Assembly: GCA_029851835.1 (NCBI GenBank) | Contig: JARKVD010000017.1 | Location: 62,001-126,000 of the forward strand | DNA length: 64,000 nucleotides | Source of the DNA: Clostridium sp. | GTDB taxonomy: Bacteria > Bacillota > Clostridia > Clostridiales > Clostridiaceae | Direction of reading: 5' to 3' | Shown here: positions 56,543 through 64,000 of the stretch, one piece after another | Numbering within the stretch: position 1 is the stretch's first letter | Layout: each line of letters opens with the position of its first letter | The notes under the pieces: model-generated | The model's input: the letters and a program-made list of their open reading frames with translations, nothing else | Told to the model about the DNA's origin: nothing | Databases searched by the model: none | Program-made: the position numbers and the translations under genes

Positions 56543-57505
56543 TTACTTTATTTTTTCACTCATAAAATCATACCTTTTGCTCTCAACATATGCTTTATCT
56601 TTAATTAATTGTTTCTTTAAATCATTAAATGTTAAAAACTTCTTTTCATCCCTTATTTTTTCCAAAAAGTAGATTTTTATATCCTTTTTGTAGATATTTT
56701 CATTAAAATTTAGTATATGTGTTTCAATACTTAATTTCTTTCCGTCTACCGTTGGATTGAAGCCTATATTAGTGATACCCTTATAAAAACTTTTTTTGTA
56801 TTCCACAATAGTACCATAGACTCCCCCCTTAGGAACAAGGTATTTCTTATTATAATTTAAATTCACAGTAGGGAAGTTAATAGTTCTGCCTAGCTGCCTT
56901 CCTTCAATAACTCTTCCTTTTAACATATAAGGTCTTTTCAAAAGAATATTAGCTCTTTCAATATTTCCTTCTTGAATATTATGTCTTATTACTGAACTAC
57001 TAGCTACTTCTCCATCTAAAGTAACAGGCTCTACAACCTTGAGCTCATATCCAAGTTCTAAACTATTTTTGTGTAAAAGTTCTACATCTCCTAAATTTTT
57101 ATATCCAAATCTATAATTAAATCCTACTACAATACCGTGAGCATTATAATATTCACTTAAATTCTTAATAAAGTCAGAAGGAGATATCTCCATAAACTCT
57201 CTGTTGAATTCCATGAAATTCAAAATATCCACTCCAAGTTCTTCAAAGAGTTCTGCTTTTTCTTTATTGCTCATAATCAGTTTAGGACAAACATCTTTAT
57301 TAATAACTGATAAAGGATGATTTTTAAAAGTACAAACCATAACTTTCACATCATTGGTTTTTAAATTCTTTTTAATTTTTTCTGCAACTTCTTTAGCTCC
57401 TTCAATTAAAGCTCTATGCCCAACATGTATACCATCAAAGCTGCCCAAAATTATAACGGTAGGTACGTTCATAATCTTAGTAAAATTATCCCTAATAATC
57501 TTCAT
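56543..57505 (-). CDS. ribF: RibF, riboflavin kinase / FAD synthetase
   Basis: The two-domain enzyme makes FMN and FAD. The N-terminal adenylyltransferase has VIILGSFDGIHVGHRALIEGA and GFNYRFGYKNLGD. The C-terminal kinase has GRVIEGRQLGRTINFPTVNL and GGVYGTIVEY. It has 320 residues, the usual size. GGGGA precedes the ATG. It lies between truB and rpsO, the conserved order. Confidence 0.94.
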   Translation of the reverse strand: MKIIRDNFTKIMNVPTVIILGSFDGIHVGHRALIEGAKEVAEKIKKNLKTNDVKVMVCTFKNHPLSVINKDVCPKLIMSNKEKAELFEELGVDILNFMEFNREFMEISPSDFIKNLSEYYNAHGIVVGFNYRFGYKNLGDVELLHKNSLELGYELKVVEPVTLDGEVASSSVIRHNIQEGNIERANILLKRPYMLKGRVIEGRQLGRTINFPTVNLNYNKKYLVPKGGVYGTIVEYKKSFYKGITNIGFNPTVDGKKLSIETHILNFNENIYKKDIKIYFLEKIRDEKKFLTFNDLKKQLIKDKAYVESKRYDFMSEKIK

Positions 57506-57516
57506 AAGTAAATCCC

Positions 57517-58410
57517 CTAAATAAACATTTTTATTAGTTTAAATCCTGCCCCTGTATTTGAACCAACTCCAATAAATACATTATCAGTATTGTATACTGC
57601 ATATTCACAGTTCTTTTTTACTTCATTAAGCAAAGTCCTGTCATTTATTATAACACCATTTGAAATTAATTTTTCAAATTTAGAATTTACAATAAGCTTG
57701 GGAAAATTTTCAAAAACCTTTTCTAAAGGAATTATATATGATTTTACATTTTCCTCAGTTAGGTCCTCTAATTTTACGCTAGTTTCAATGTTGAATGGCC
57801 CTGTGCTTGTTCTTTCAAGGCTCCACATCATAGCTCCACAGCCCAGCTCTTCCCCTATATCATAGCATAAGCTTCTTATATATGTTCCCTTAGAGCATCT
57901 AACTCTTATAGAAATGAACGGAAGCTCTACAGCTAAGATATCAATACTGTGTATTATAATACTTCTTGGTTCTCTATAAACCTCTTTGCCTTCTCTTGCA
58001 AGCTCATATAACTTTTTACCATTTTGCTTTAAAGCAGAATACATAGGTGGTACTTGCTGTATATTACCAACAAATTTATTAATAACCTCAACTACTTCAT
58101 CATGGCTGCAAGTTACTTCGCTTTCACGAAGAATTTTTCCTTCTCTATCATAGGTGTCAGTTACAACGCCAAGCTTTATTCCAGCAACATACTCTTTCGT
58201 ATCCTCCATAATAAAATCTATGGCCTTAGTAGCTCTACCTAAGCATACTGGCAGTACTCCTCCAGCCTCTGGATCTAAGGTTCCACCATGTCCAACTTTT
58301 TTTTCTTTAGCCAATCTTTTTACTTGTCTTACTACATCAAAGGAAGTTATTCCAAGCGGTTTATTTATGTTTAAAACTCCACAAACCTTAGTTTCTTTAA
58401 CTTCTGCCAT
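57517..58410 (-). CDS. truB: TruB, tRNA pseudouridine-55 synthase
   Basis: The enzyme makes pseudouridine 55 in the T loop of tRNA. The 297-residue protein has GVLNINKPLGITSFDVVRQV, the catalytic segment VGHGGTLDPEAGGVLPVCLGRATK and CSKGTYIRSLCYDIGE. It lies two bases after nrnA and 11 before ribF. Confidence 0.95.
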   Translation of the reverse strand: MAEVKETKVCGVLNINKPLGITSFDVVRQVKRLAKEKKVGHGGTLDPEAGGVLPVCLGRATKAIDFIMEDTKEYVAGIKLGVVTDTYDREGKILRESEVTCSHDEVVEVINKFVGNIQQVPPMYSALKQNGKKLYELAREGKEVYREPRSIIIHSIDILAVELPFISIRVRCSKGTYIRSLCYDIGEELGCGAMMWSLERTSTGPFNIETSVKLEDLTEENVKSYIIPLEKVFENFPKLIVNSKFEKLISNGVIINDRTLLNEVKKNCEYAVYNTDNVFIGVGSNTGAGFKLIKMFI

Positions 58411-58412
58411 AA

Positions 58413-59372
58413 TTACATCAACTCATTTTCTAGTATTTTATTAAGTCTTTCTTTTATAGCCTCCATTGTACCTTCACAGAATAAGCCAGCTGCTCTCACA
58501 TGACCTCCACCATTAAACATCTCAGCTATCTTAGCCACATCAACCTTCTGTTTCGAACGTAAGCTTACTTTAACTCCACCCTTACTTTCCTTGAATAAAG
58601 CAACAACTTCAACTCCAGAAATCATAGTTCCAAAGTGTATAACTTCAGCTGAATCTATAGATTCAAGTCCTGATTTTTCAAGCATTTCACTGGTTATTTC
58701 CATAAAGGCCACTTTACCTCCTACTTGAAGAGATATAGTCTCAATAACCTTACCAAAGAATTTAACTTTTTTAAAATCTTTATTTTCAAAAACACATCTT
58801 TGTATTGCATTAAAATCAATGCCGGTCTTTAAAAGCCTTGCTGCAATTTCATGAGTTCTGCTAGTTGTATTAGAATGTTTAAAAGAGCTTGTATCTGTAA
58901 GAATTGATGTATATAAAGATATAGCAATTTCTTTGTTTATTTCTACTTTTAATAAATTTAAAAGATCAAATATAATTTCACCAACTGACGCTGCATTAGT
59001 ATCCACATAATTTAAATCACCATATTTTTCATTGCTCATATGGTGATCTAAATTAATAATTGCATAACTTCTATCTTCTCTTTGTAAATTCCCATTTACT
59101 CTCTTAAAATCTCCACAATCAACTACTATAACTAAATCTGTTCCATCTTGAACGTAATCCTTTAGTCCTGTAATTTCTTCTGAACATTTTAAATAAGTAA
59201 AAGTATCTGGAATAATTTCTTTAGATATTAAATATGCATCTTTAGAAAGGAGTCTCAGCCCTTGTACAAGGGCTGTAGAACTTCCTAAAGAATCACCATC
59301 TGGAGATTGATGAAAAGTTACACCAATCTTATTACTTTTTTCTATAATATCTAAAATTTCTTTAGTTATCAT
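58413..59372 (-). CDS. nrnA: DHH-family oligoribonuclease / pAp phosphatase
   Basis: The 319-residue protein has the DHH phosphoesterase motifs FHQSPDGDSLGSS, VVDCGDFKRVN and INLDHHMSNEKYGD. Its DHHA1 end carries FNGGGHVRAAG, which binds substrate. NrnA degrades very short RNA and pAp and sits between rbfA and truB in most Firmicutes. Its start overlaps the end of rbfA by 11 bases, with GGAG upstream. Confidence 0.92.
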   Translation of the reverse strand: MITKEILDIIEKSNKIGVTFHQSPDGDSLGSSTALVQGLRLLSKDAYLISKEIIPDTFTYLKCSEEITGLKDYVQDGTDLVIVVDCGDFKRVNGNLQREDRSYAIINLDHHMSNEKYGDLNYVDTNAASVGEIIFDLLNLLKVEINKEIAISLYTSILTDTSSFKHSNTTSRTHEIAARLLKTGIDFNAIQRCVFENKDFKKVKFFGKVIETISLQVGGKVAFMEITSEMLEKSGLESIDSAEVIHFGTMISGVEVVALFKESKGGVKVSLRSKQKVDVAKIAEMFNGGGHVRAAGLFCEGTMEAIKERLNKILENELM

Positions 59373-59724
59373 CTGAATTATTCTCCTTTATTTTTTGGAA
59401 TAATGATTCAAGATGACTTGCCTTATCTAATGTTGTATCCAGCTCAATAATAACCTCTGGAATATGTCTTAGCTTAACATTTCTTCCTATCTCTTTTCTT
59501 ATGAAACCAGTTGAATTTTTAAGGATTTTTAACGCTTCTGCTTTTTGATCTTCTGTCCCAAATATACTTACAAAAACCTTAGCATAGCTTAAGTCTCTTG
59601 TTACTTCTACATCTGTAACACTTATCATAGCATTAAGTCTAGGATCCTTAATTTTGTTTTGGATGGTATTGCTAACATCCTTCTTTATTTCTTCGTTTAT
59701 TCTTCCGCCTCTATAATTAGCCAT
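59362..59724 (-). CDS. rbfA: RbfA, ribosome-binding factor
   Basis: The small KH-like protein helps mature 16S rRNA. From ATG at 59724 (MANYRGGRINEEIKKDVS) it has 120 residues. It shows the family signatures RGGRINEEI, KDPRLNAMISVTDVEVTRDL and LRHIPEVIIELDTTLDKA. GGAGTG lies before the ATG. It follows infB by 18 bases. Confidence 0.93.
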   Translation of the reverse strand: MANYRGGRINEEIKKDVSNTIQNKIKDPRLNAMISVTDVEVTRDLSYAKVFVSIFGTEDQKAEALKILKNSTGFIRKEIGRNVKLRHIPEVIIELDTTLDKASHLESLFQKIKENNSDDN

Positions 59725-59742
59725 GGAGATCACTCCTTCCTA

Positions 59743-61833
59743 TTACAGTCCTTTTGGTTTAACTTCTTCCATGATATAACCTTCGATTATATCGCCTTCT
59801 TTGATGTCATTGAATTTTTCAACACTTAATCCACACTCATATCCTGCTGCTGCTTCCTTAACGTCATCCTTAAATCTTTTTAAAGATGCAAGGGTTGATT
59901 CAGCAATAACTATATTGTCTCTTAAAACTCTAACCTTACAGTTTCTAGTGATTTTTCCATTTAGAACGTAACATCCTGCAATAGTTCCCACATTTGAAAT
60001 CTTATATACCTGTCTAGCTTCTGCTCTACCAATTACAAGTTCCTTGTATTCTGGGTCAAGCATACCAATCATAGCTGATTTAATATCATCTAAAGCATCG
60101 TATATGATTCTGTAAGTTTTGATTTCTACTCCATCTCTTTCTGAAACAGCTATAGCATTGTTATCAGGTCTTACATTAAATCCTATGATAATTGCATTAG
60201 AAGCATATGCAAGGGATACGTCTGTCTCTGTAATAGCTCCAACTGCTCCGTGAATAACCCTAACCTTAACTGTTTCTCCAGATAACTTCTCTATGGATTG
60301 TCTTACCGCTTCCACTGAACCTTGTACGTCAGCCTTAACAATCACGCTAAGTTCTTTAACTTTACCTTCTTGTATTTGGCTGTATAAATTCTCCATAGAA
60401 ACTCTATTTGAAGTTTGGAAATGATCTTGTCTAATCTTTTCTTTTCTTGCTTCAGCCATATTTCTAGCTGTTTTCTCATCCTTAACAACAGTGAATCTAT
60501 CTCCAGCTGCTGGAACTTCAGAAAGTCCTAAAATCTCAACTGGTATAGATGGACCTGCAGCCTTGATCTTAGCTCCTTTATCGTCAATCATAGCTCTAAT
60601 TCTACCATATGTAGTTCCAACTATTATAGAATCTCCTGATTTAAGAGTACCATTTTGAACAAGAATACTTGCAACTGGACCTCTACCTTTGTCAAGCTTA
60701 GCTTCGATAACTGTTCCTTTAGCTCTTCTGTTTGGATCCGCTTTAAGCTCTTGCATTTCAGACGTTAATACAACCATTTCAAGCAATGTATCTATTCCTT
60801 GCTTAGTATGTGCAGATACTGGAACACATATAGTGTCTCCACCCCAATCTTCTGCTACTAATCCAAATTCAGTTAATTCTTGTTTAACTCTATCTGGGTT
60901 TGCACTTTCTTTATCCATTTTATTTATAGCAATTATCATCGGCACTTCTGCAGCTTTACAGTGGTTTATAGCTTCTATAGTCTGTGGCATTATTCCATCA
61001 TCTGCAGCAACAACTAGGATAACTATATCTGTAACTTGCGCTCCTCTAGCTCTCATAGCTGTGAATGCCTCGTGTCCTGGAGTATCTAAGAAAGTGATTT
61101 TTTCACCATTTAAATCTACTGTGTAAGCTCCAATATGCTGAGTGATTCCACCAGCCTCTGTAGCTGTTACTTTAGATTTCTTTATAGCATCAAGTAATGA
61201 TGTTTTACCATGGTCAACGTGACCCATTACCGTTACTATTGGTGGTCTCTTAACTTGAGTATCTTCTGATACTTCCTCGTTAACATCATCAATTTCATCT
61301 TCCTGTTCTTTTGCAATCTCTCCAACATTACTTTCTTTTAAAACTGCAAAAGAACCATAGCTCTCCACTAATTTTTCAGCTGTATTAAAGTCAATCTCTT
61401 GGTTTACACTTGCCATAACACCTTGGAATATTAAAGCTTTAATAACTTCAACCACTGGTTTTTTTAGCTTATCCGCAAGATCCTTAACAACGATAGTTTC
61501 ATCCATTTCGATTACTTCATCTGGAGTCTCAGCTGCTTCCTCTGCTTCAGCTTTTCTAACTGCCGCACTCTTTCTACGCTTGCTGTTTTTTGCTTGTTGC
61601 TTTGTTATTTGCTCATTAATTTTTGACTCATATTCTTCAATAATTTCCTTCTTTTCTGCAGCTTCTTTTTGTTGTTCTGAGTATAATTCCTTTATAAGAT
61701 CTGCATCTTCCTCATCAATAACACTCATGTGATTTTTAGCTTCAACACCAAACTCATCCATTAATACTGTAATAAGTTCCTTACTTGAAACTTCTAATTC
61801 TTTAGCTAATTCATATATTCTTACTTTCGCCAA
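59743..61833 (-). CDS. infB: translation initiation factor IF-2
   Basis: I chose a TTG start at 61833: the reading [20 protein letters not shown] is the usual IF-2 opening, and GGGGGTG lies six bases before it. That gives 696 residues. After the N-terminal domains and a charged linker come the GTPase motifs [18 protein letters not shown] (G1), DTPGHEAF (G3) and NKMD (G4), then domains II to IV. IF-2 brings initiator tRNA to the ribosome. An upstream ATG would run into ylxQ. Confidence 0.95.
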   Translation of the reverse strand: MAKVRIYELAKELEVSSKELITVLMDEFGVEAKNHMSVIDEEDADLIKELYSEQQKEAAEKKEIIEEYESKINEQITKQQAKNSKRRKSAAVRKAEAEEAAETPDEVIEMDETIVVKDLADKLKKPVVEVIKALIFQGVMASVNQEIDFNTAEKLVESYGSFAVLKESNVGEIAKEQEDEIDDVNEEVSEDTQVKRPPIVTVMGHVDHGKTSLLDAIKKSKVTATEAGGITQHIGAYTVDLNGEKITFLDTPGHEAFTAMRARGAQVTDIVILVVAADDGIMPQTIEAINHCKAAEVPMIIAINKMDKESANPDRVKQELTEFGLVAEDWGGDTICVPVSAHTKQGIDTLLEMVVLTSEMQELKADPNRRAKGTVIEAKLDKGRGPVASILVQNGTLKSGDSIIVGTTYGRIRAMIDDKGAKIKAAGPSIPVEILGLSEVPAAGDRFTVVKDEKTARNMAEARKEKIRQDHFQTSNRVSMENLYSQIQEGKVKELSVIVKADVQGSVEAVRQSIEKLSGETVKVRVIHGAVGAITETDVSLAYASNAIIIGFNVRPDNNAIAVSERDGVEIKTYRIIYDALDDIKSAMIGMLDPEYKELVIGRAEARQVYKISNVGTIAGCYVLNGKITRNCKVRVLRDNIVIAESTLASLKRFKDDVKEAAAGYECGLSVEKFNDIKEGDIIEGYIMEEVKPKGL

Positions 61834-61850
61834 AATTTTCACCCCCGAAT

Positions 61851-62165
61851 TTACATTTCGTAATTCTCTTTCCATAACTTTATTAAATTTTTACTTATTT
61901 TATCGTCTTTAACTGCAAGTATGTTAATTTTCTCTCTACCAATTGCACTACCAAGCTCCTCATTATCTAAGCCGTTTATAACTGGTATATTTCTATCACT
62001 GCAGTACTTTTGAAACTTATTTATAGTGTTTTCAGCACACTCTTTAGACAAAATACACAAACTAATTTTGTTTCTTTTTATCTCTTCTTCACAGGCATTA
62101 TAACCTTCAACTAAATTTCTTGACTTTTTTGCAATACCTAAAAAGTTTAAAAATTTATTCTGCAT
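61851..62165 (-). CDS. ylxQ: YlxQ, L7Ae-family RNA-binding protein
   Basis: The 104-residue protein has the L7Ae fold: [20 protein letters not shown] and [20 protein letters not shown]. Such proteins bind kink-turn RNAs. It overlaps the end of ylxR by 11 bases, so translation is coupled, and sits in the conserved nusA-ylxR-ylxQ-infB order. Confidence 0.88.
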   Translation of the reverse strand: MQNKFLNFLGIAKKSRNLVEGYNACEEEIKRNKISLCILSKECAENTINKFQKYCSDRNIPVINGLDNEELGSAIGREKINILAVKDDKISKNLIKLWKENYEM

Positions 62166-62424
62166 CTGCTATCTCTTCCTTAAGTTTATCATATATTTCG
62201 TCATTTATTTTACATTCTAAGTTTCTCTCTAATCTTTTTGTTTTAACAGCTTTTTCAAGGCAGGCACTATCTCTGCATATATATGCTCCCCTGCCTGGCT
62301 TTTTACCGTTTAAATCTATTGATATCTCATTTTCTTTATTTTTTACAACTCTGATAAGTTCCTTCTTTGGTTTCATTTCCATGCATCCAGTGCACATTCT
62401 TTGAGGTATCTTTTTAACTTTCAT
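62155..62424 (-). CDS. ylxR: YlxR-family nucleic-acid-binding protein
   Basis: From ATG at 62424 (GAGGTG upstream) the protein has 89 residues. The family text is PQRMCTGCMEMKPKKELIRVV and GRGAYICRDSACLEKAVKTK. The Cys pairs CxxC and CxxxxC are kept. YlxR binds RNA and influences transcription and RNase P in relatives. Confidence 0.9.
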   Translation of the reverse strand: MKVKKIPQRMCTGCMEMKPKKELIRVVKNKENEISIDLNGKKPGRGAYICRDSACLEKAVKTKRLERNLECKINDEIYDKLKEEIADAE

Positions 62425-62438
62425 AAAGCTCACCTCTC

Positions 62439-63542
62439 TTATAGAGTTTCTTCTTGAGCATCTTCCACTATTTTAGCTTCAGCCGCCTCTGCTTGAGACT
62501 TGCTCTTTATATCTATCTTCCATCCAGTCAGCCTAGCTGCTAATCTAACGTTTTGACCTTCTTTACCTATTGCTAGTGATAATTGATTATCATCAACAAC
62601 CACCTTAGCACTCTTGCTATCCTCGTCTATATCAACTGATAAAACTTTTGCAGGGCTTAAGGCATGAGCAATATACTCCTCCGGAAGTTTGCTCCACTTA
62701 ATTATGTCAATCTTCTCATTTTTAAGTTCGTTAACGATGTTCTGAACTCTTGTTCCTTTAGGTCCTACGCAAGCCCCCATTGGATCAACATCTTCCTCTT
62801 TTGAGAATACAGCAATCTTAGTTCTTGAACCTGCTTCTCTTGAAATACTCTTAATCTCAACAATTCCGCTATAGATTTCTGGAACCTCAAGTTCAAATAG
62901 TCTTTTAACTAAGCCTGGGTGAGTTCTAGATACAATAATTTGTGGTCCTTTAGAACTCTTTTTAACCTCACAAATATAAAGCTTTAATTTCTCATTGAAA
63001 ATATATGATTCACCTGGCATCTGCTCATTTGGACCTAATACCGCCTCAAGCTTTCCAAGATCTATAAATACATTTCCTCTATCTTTTCTTAAAACTACAC
63101 CTGTTATAATGTCAAATTCTTTAGTTATAAATTCATTATATATAAGATTTCTTTCAGCTTCTTTAATCCTTTGAATTACAACCTGCTTAGCTGCTTGTGC
63201 TGCAACTCTTCCAAAATCTCTAGGAGTTATTTCTATTTCTGCAATATCTTCTAAAGTATATCTTGGATTAATTTCTCTAGCATCTTCTAAAGAAATTTCG
63301 ATAACATCATCAAAAACCTCTTCTACAACTTCCTTTAAAGAATATACGTGAGTTTCTCCATTTTCTCTGTTAACCCACACTCTAACATTTTGTTCCTTAG
63401 CATGAGATTTTGCAAAATTCTTTTTGTAAGCTGCAACTAGTGCATCTTCGATTGTACTAAAAAGCATTTCCTCGCTTATCCCTTTTTCAACAACAAGCTG
63501 CTTTGCTGCCTCAATAAATTCTTCTTTAAATCCGGTGCTCAT
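62439..63542 (-). CDS. nusA: transcription factor NusA
   Basis: NusA binds RNA polymerase and controls pausing, termination and antitermination. The 367-residue protein has the N-terminal polymerase-binding domain, an S1 domain (NLIYNEFITKEFDIITGVVL on) and two KH domains (DPMGACVGPKGTRVQNIVNEL and LSLAIGKEGQNVRLAARL). It lacks the C-terminal acidic repeats of the E. coli form, as normal in Firmicutes. AAGGAGG precedes the ATG. It lies between rimP and ylxR. Confidence 0.96.
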   Translation of the reverse strand: MSTGFKEEFIEAAKQLVVEKGISEEMLFSTIEDALVAAYKKNFAKSHAKEQNVRVWVNRENGETHVYSLKEVVEEVFDDVIEISLEDAREINPRYTLEDIAEIEITPRDFGRVAAQAAKQVVIQRIKEAERNLIYNEFITKEFDIITGVVLRKDRGNVFIDLGKLEAVLGPNEQMPGESYIFNEKLKLYICEVKKSSKGPQIIVSRTHPGLVKRLFELEVPEIYSGIVEIKSISREAGSRTKIAVFSKEEDVDPMGACVGPKGTRVQNIVNELKNEKIDIIKWSKLPEEYIAHALSPAKVLSVDIDEDSKSAKVVVDDNQLSLAIGKEGQNVRLAARLTGWKIDIKSKSQAEAAEAKIVEDAQEETL

Positions 63543-63558
63543 TTTTTGTACTTCCTCC

Positions 63559-64000
63559 TTATAAAGTTGGGTTTAAAGTAACTATAGAAACCTTTGACAT
63601 TGGTACTGTAACCTCGTTGTTTTCAACTTCTAAAGTTAAGCTTTCACCATCAAACTTCTTTAATACCCCTTCAATTTTTTTCTTTCCTTCAACTAATGCT
63701 GATAATTTTACAGCTACCTCAGTATTCATATATCTTTCAAAATGTTCCTTTGTAAATAAAGTTCTGAATACTCCAGGTGATGAAACTTCCAAAGTGTATT
63801 CTTCCACTATTGGATCTTCAACATCTAGCATTTCACTAACAAGCCTACTAACTGAAACACAGTCATTTAATGCAACACCAGTATCTTTATCTATGTAAAC
63901 TCTTAAAATGTTTTGTCCACCTTCGCGAACATACTCTAAGTGATAAAGGTCAAAGCCTTGTTTAACTACGATATTCTCAATCTTGTCATTTAATCTTTCA
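63559..64000 (-). CDS. rimP: RimP, ribosome maturation factor (start lies beyond right edge)
   Basis: The frame is open from the right edge (first whole codon at 63999) to the stop at 63559, giving 146 residues. It contains GFDLYHLEYVREGGQNILRVYIDKD, then SRLVSEMLDVEDPI and LEVSSPGVFRTLF. These are RimP signatures, and since RimP is about 153 residues long only a few N-terminal residues are missing. An internal ATG at 63831 is not the start: the conserved domain extends well upstream of it. RimP helps assemble the 30S subunit and usually heads the nusA operon. Confidence 0.94.
   Translation of the reverse strand, partial: ERLNDKIENIVVKQGFDLYHLEYVREGGQNILRVYIDKDTGVALNDCVSVSRLVSEMLDVEDPIVEEYTLEVSSPGVFRTLFTKEHFERYMNTEVAVKLSALVEGKKKIEGVLKKFDGESLTLEVENNEVTVPMSKVSIVTLNPTL

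Overview
The window is AT-rich chromosomal DNA from an endospore-forming, low-GC Gram-positive bacterium of the Clostridium type. Supporting this are sporulation genes (spoIVFA, spoIVFB, spoVS, a ymxH-like gene, a SPOR-domain gene), clostridial gene orders (rplU-prp-rpmA, maf-radC-mreBCD, minCDE-rodA, nusA-ylxR-ylxQ-infB-rbfA-nrnA-truB-ribF-rpsO-pnp), strong AGGAGG ribosome-binding sites and A/T-ending codons. Almost everything lies on the minus strand; the only clear plus-strand gene is a D-Ala-D-Ala carboxypeptidase at 11312-12628.

Region 1-6050 is the accessory part. It holds the N-terminal part of comEC cut by the left edge, a lone BREX-type BrxC ATPase without other BREX genes, a small two-helix membrane protein behind a promoter flanked by a 15-bp direct repeat, a flotillin gene reduced to its two ends by an internal deletion, and the selenocysteine tRNA. 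Region 6057-11154 is the selenocysteine module (selB, selA, selD) plus comEA. SelD is itself a selenoprotein: its start lies upstream of an in-frame UGA at codon 14.

Region 11250-28115 holds the carboxypeptidase, an RluD-type pseudouridine synthase, a broken ridA, yqeK-nadD-yhbY-obg, the L21/Prp/L27 operon with an L21 leader, RNase G, two radical-SAM-associated genes, spoIVFA/B, mgsA, rodA and minCDE. Region 28313-38166 is the cell-shape cluster, with two complete, adjacent, paralogous class B penicillin-binding proteins. Region 38534-47086 contains a SPOR protein, an unrecognised protein, a tyrosine recombinase, HPr, an aspartate aminotransferase, spoVS, RNase Y, recA with a LexA box, and pgsA. 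Region 47272-64000 is a conserved housekeeping stretch: rimO, spoIIIE/ftsK, tepA, aspartate kinase, pnp, rpsO, ribF, truB, nrnA, rbfA, infB, ylxQ, ylxR, nusA and most of rimP.

The most interesting new signal is a dispersed intergenic element. It has two adjacent hairpins and occurs as full, tandem or worn copies at six sites (5.8, 13.65, 38.4, 39.5, 41.1 and 45.2 kb). Its loops and flanks are conserved, but its stem arms differ from copy to copy and change in a compensatory way, which indicates that the fold itself is maintained. One copy lies in the selenocysteine-tRNA leader, three are in tandem behind recA, and one supplies the stop codon of a gene.
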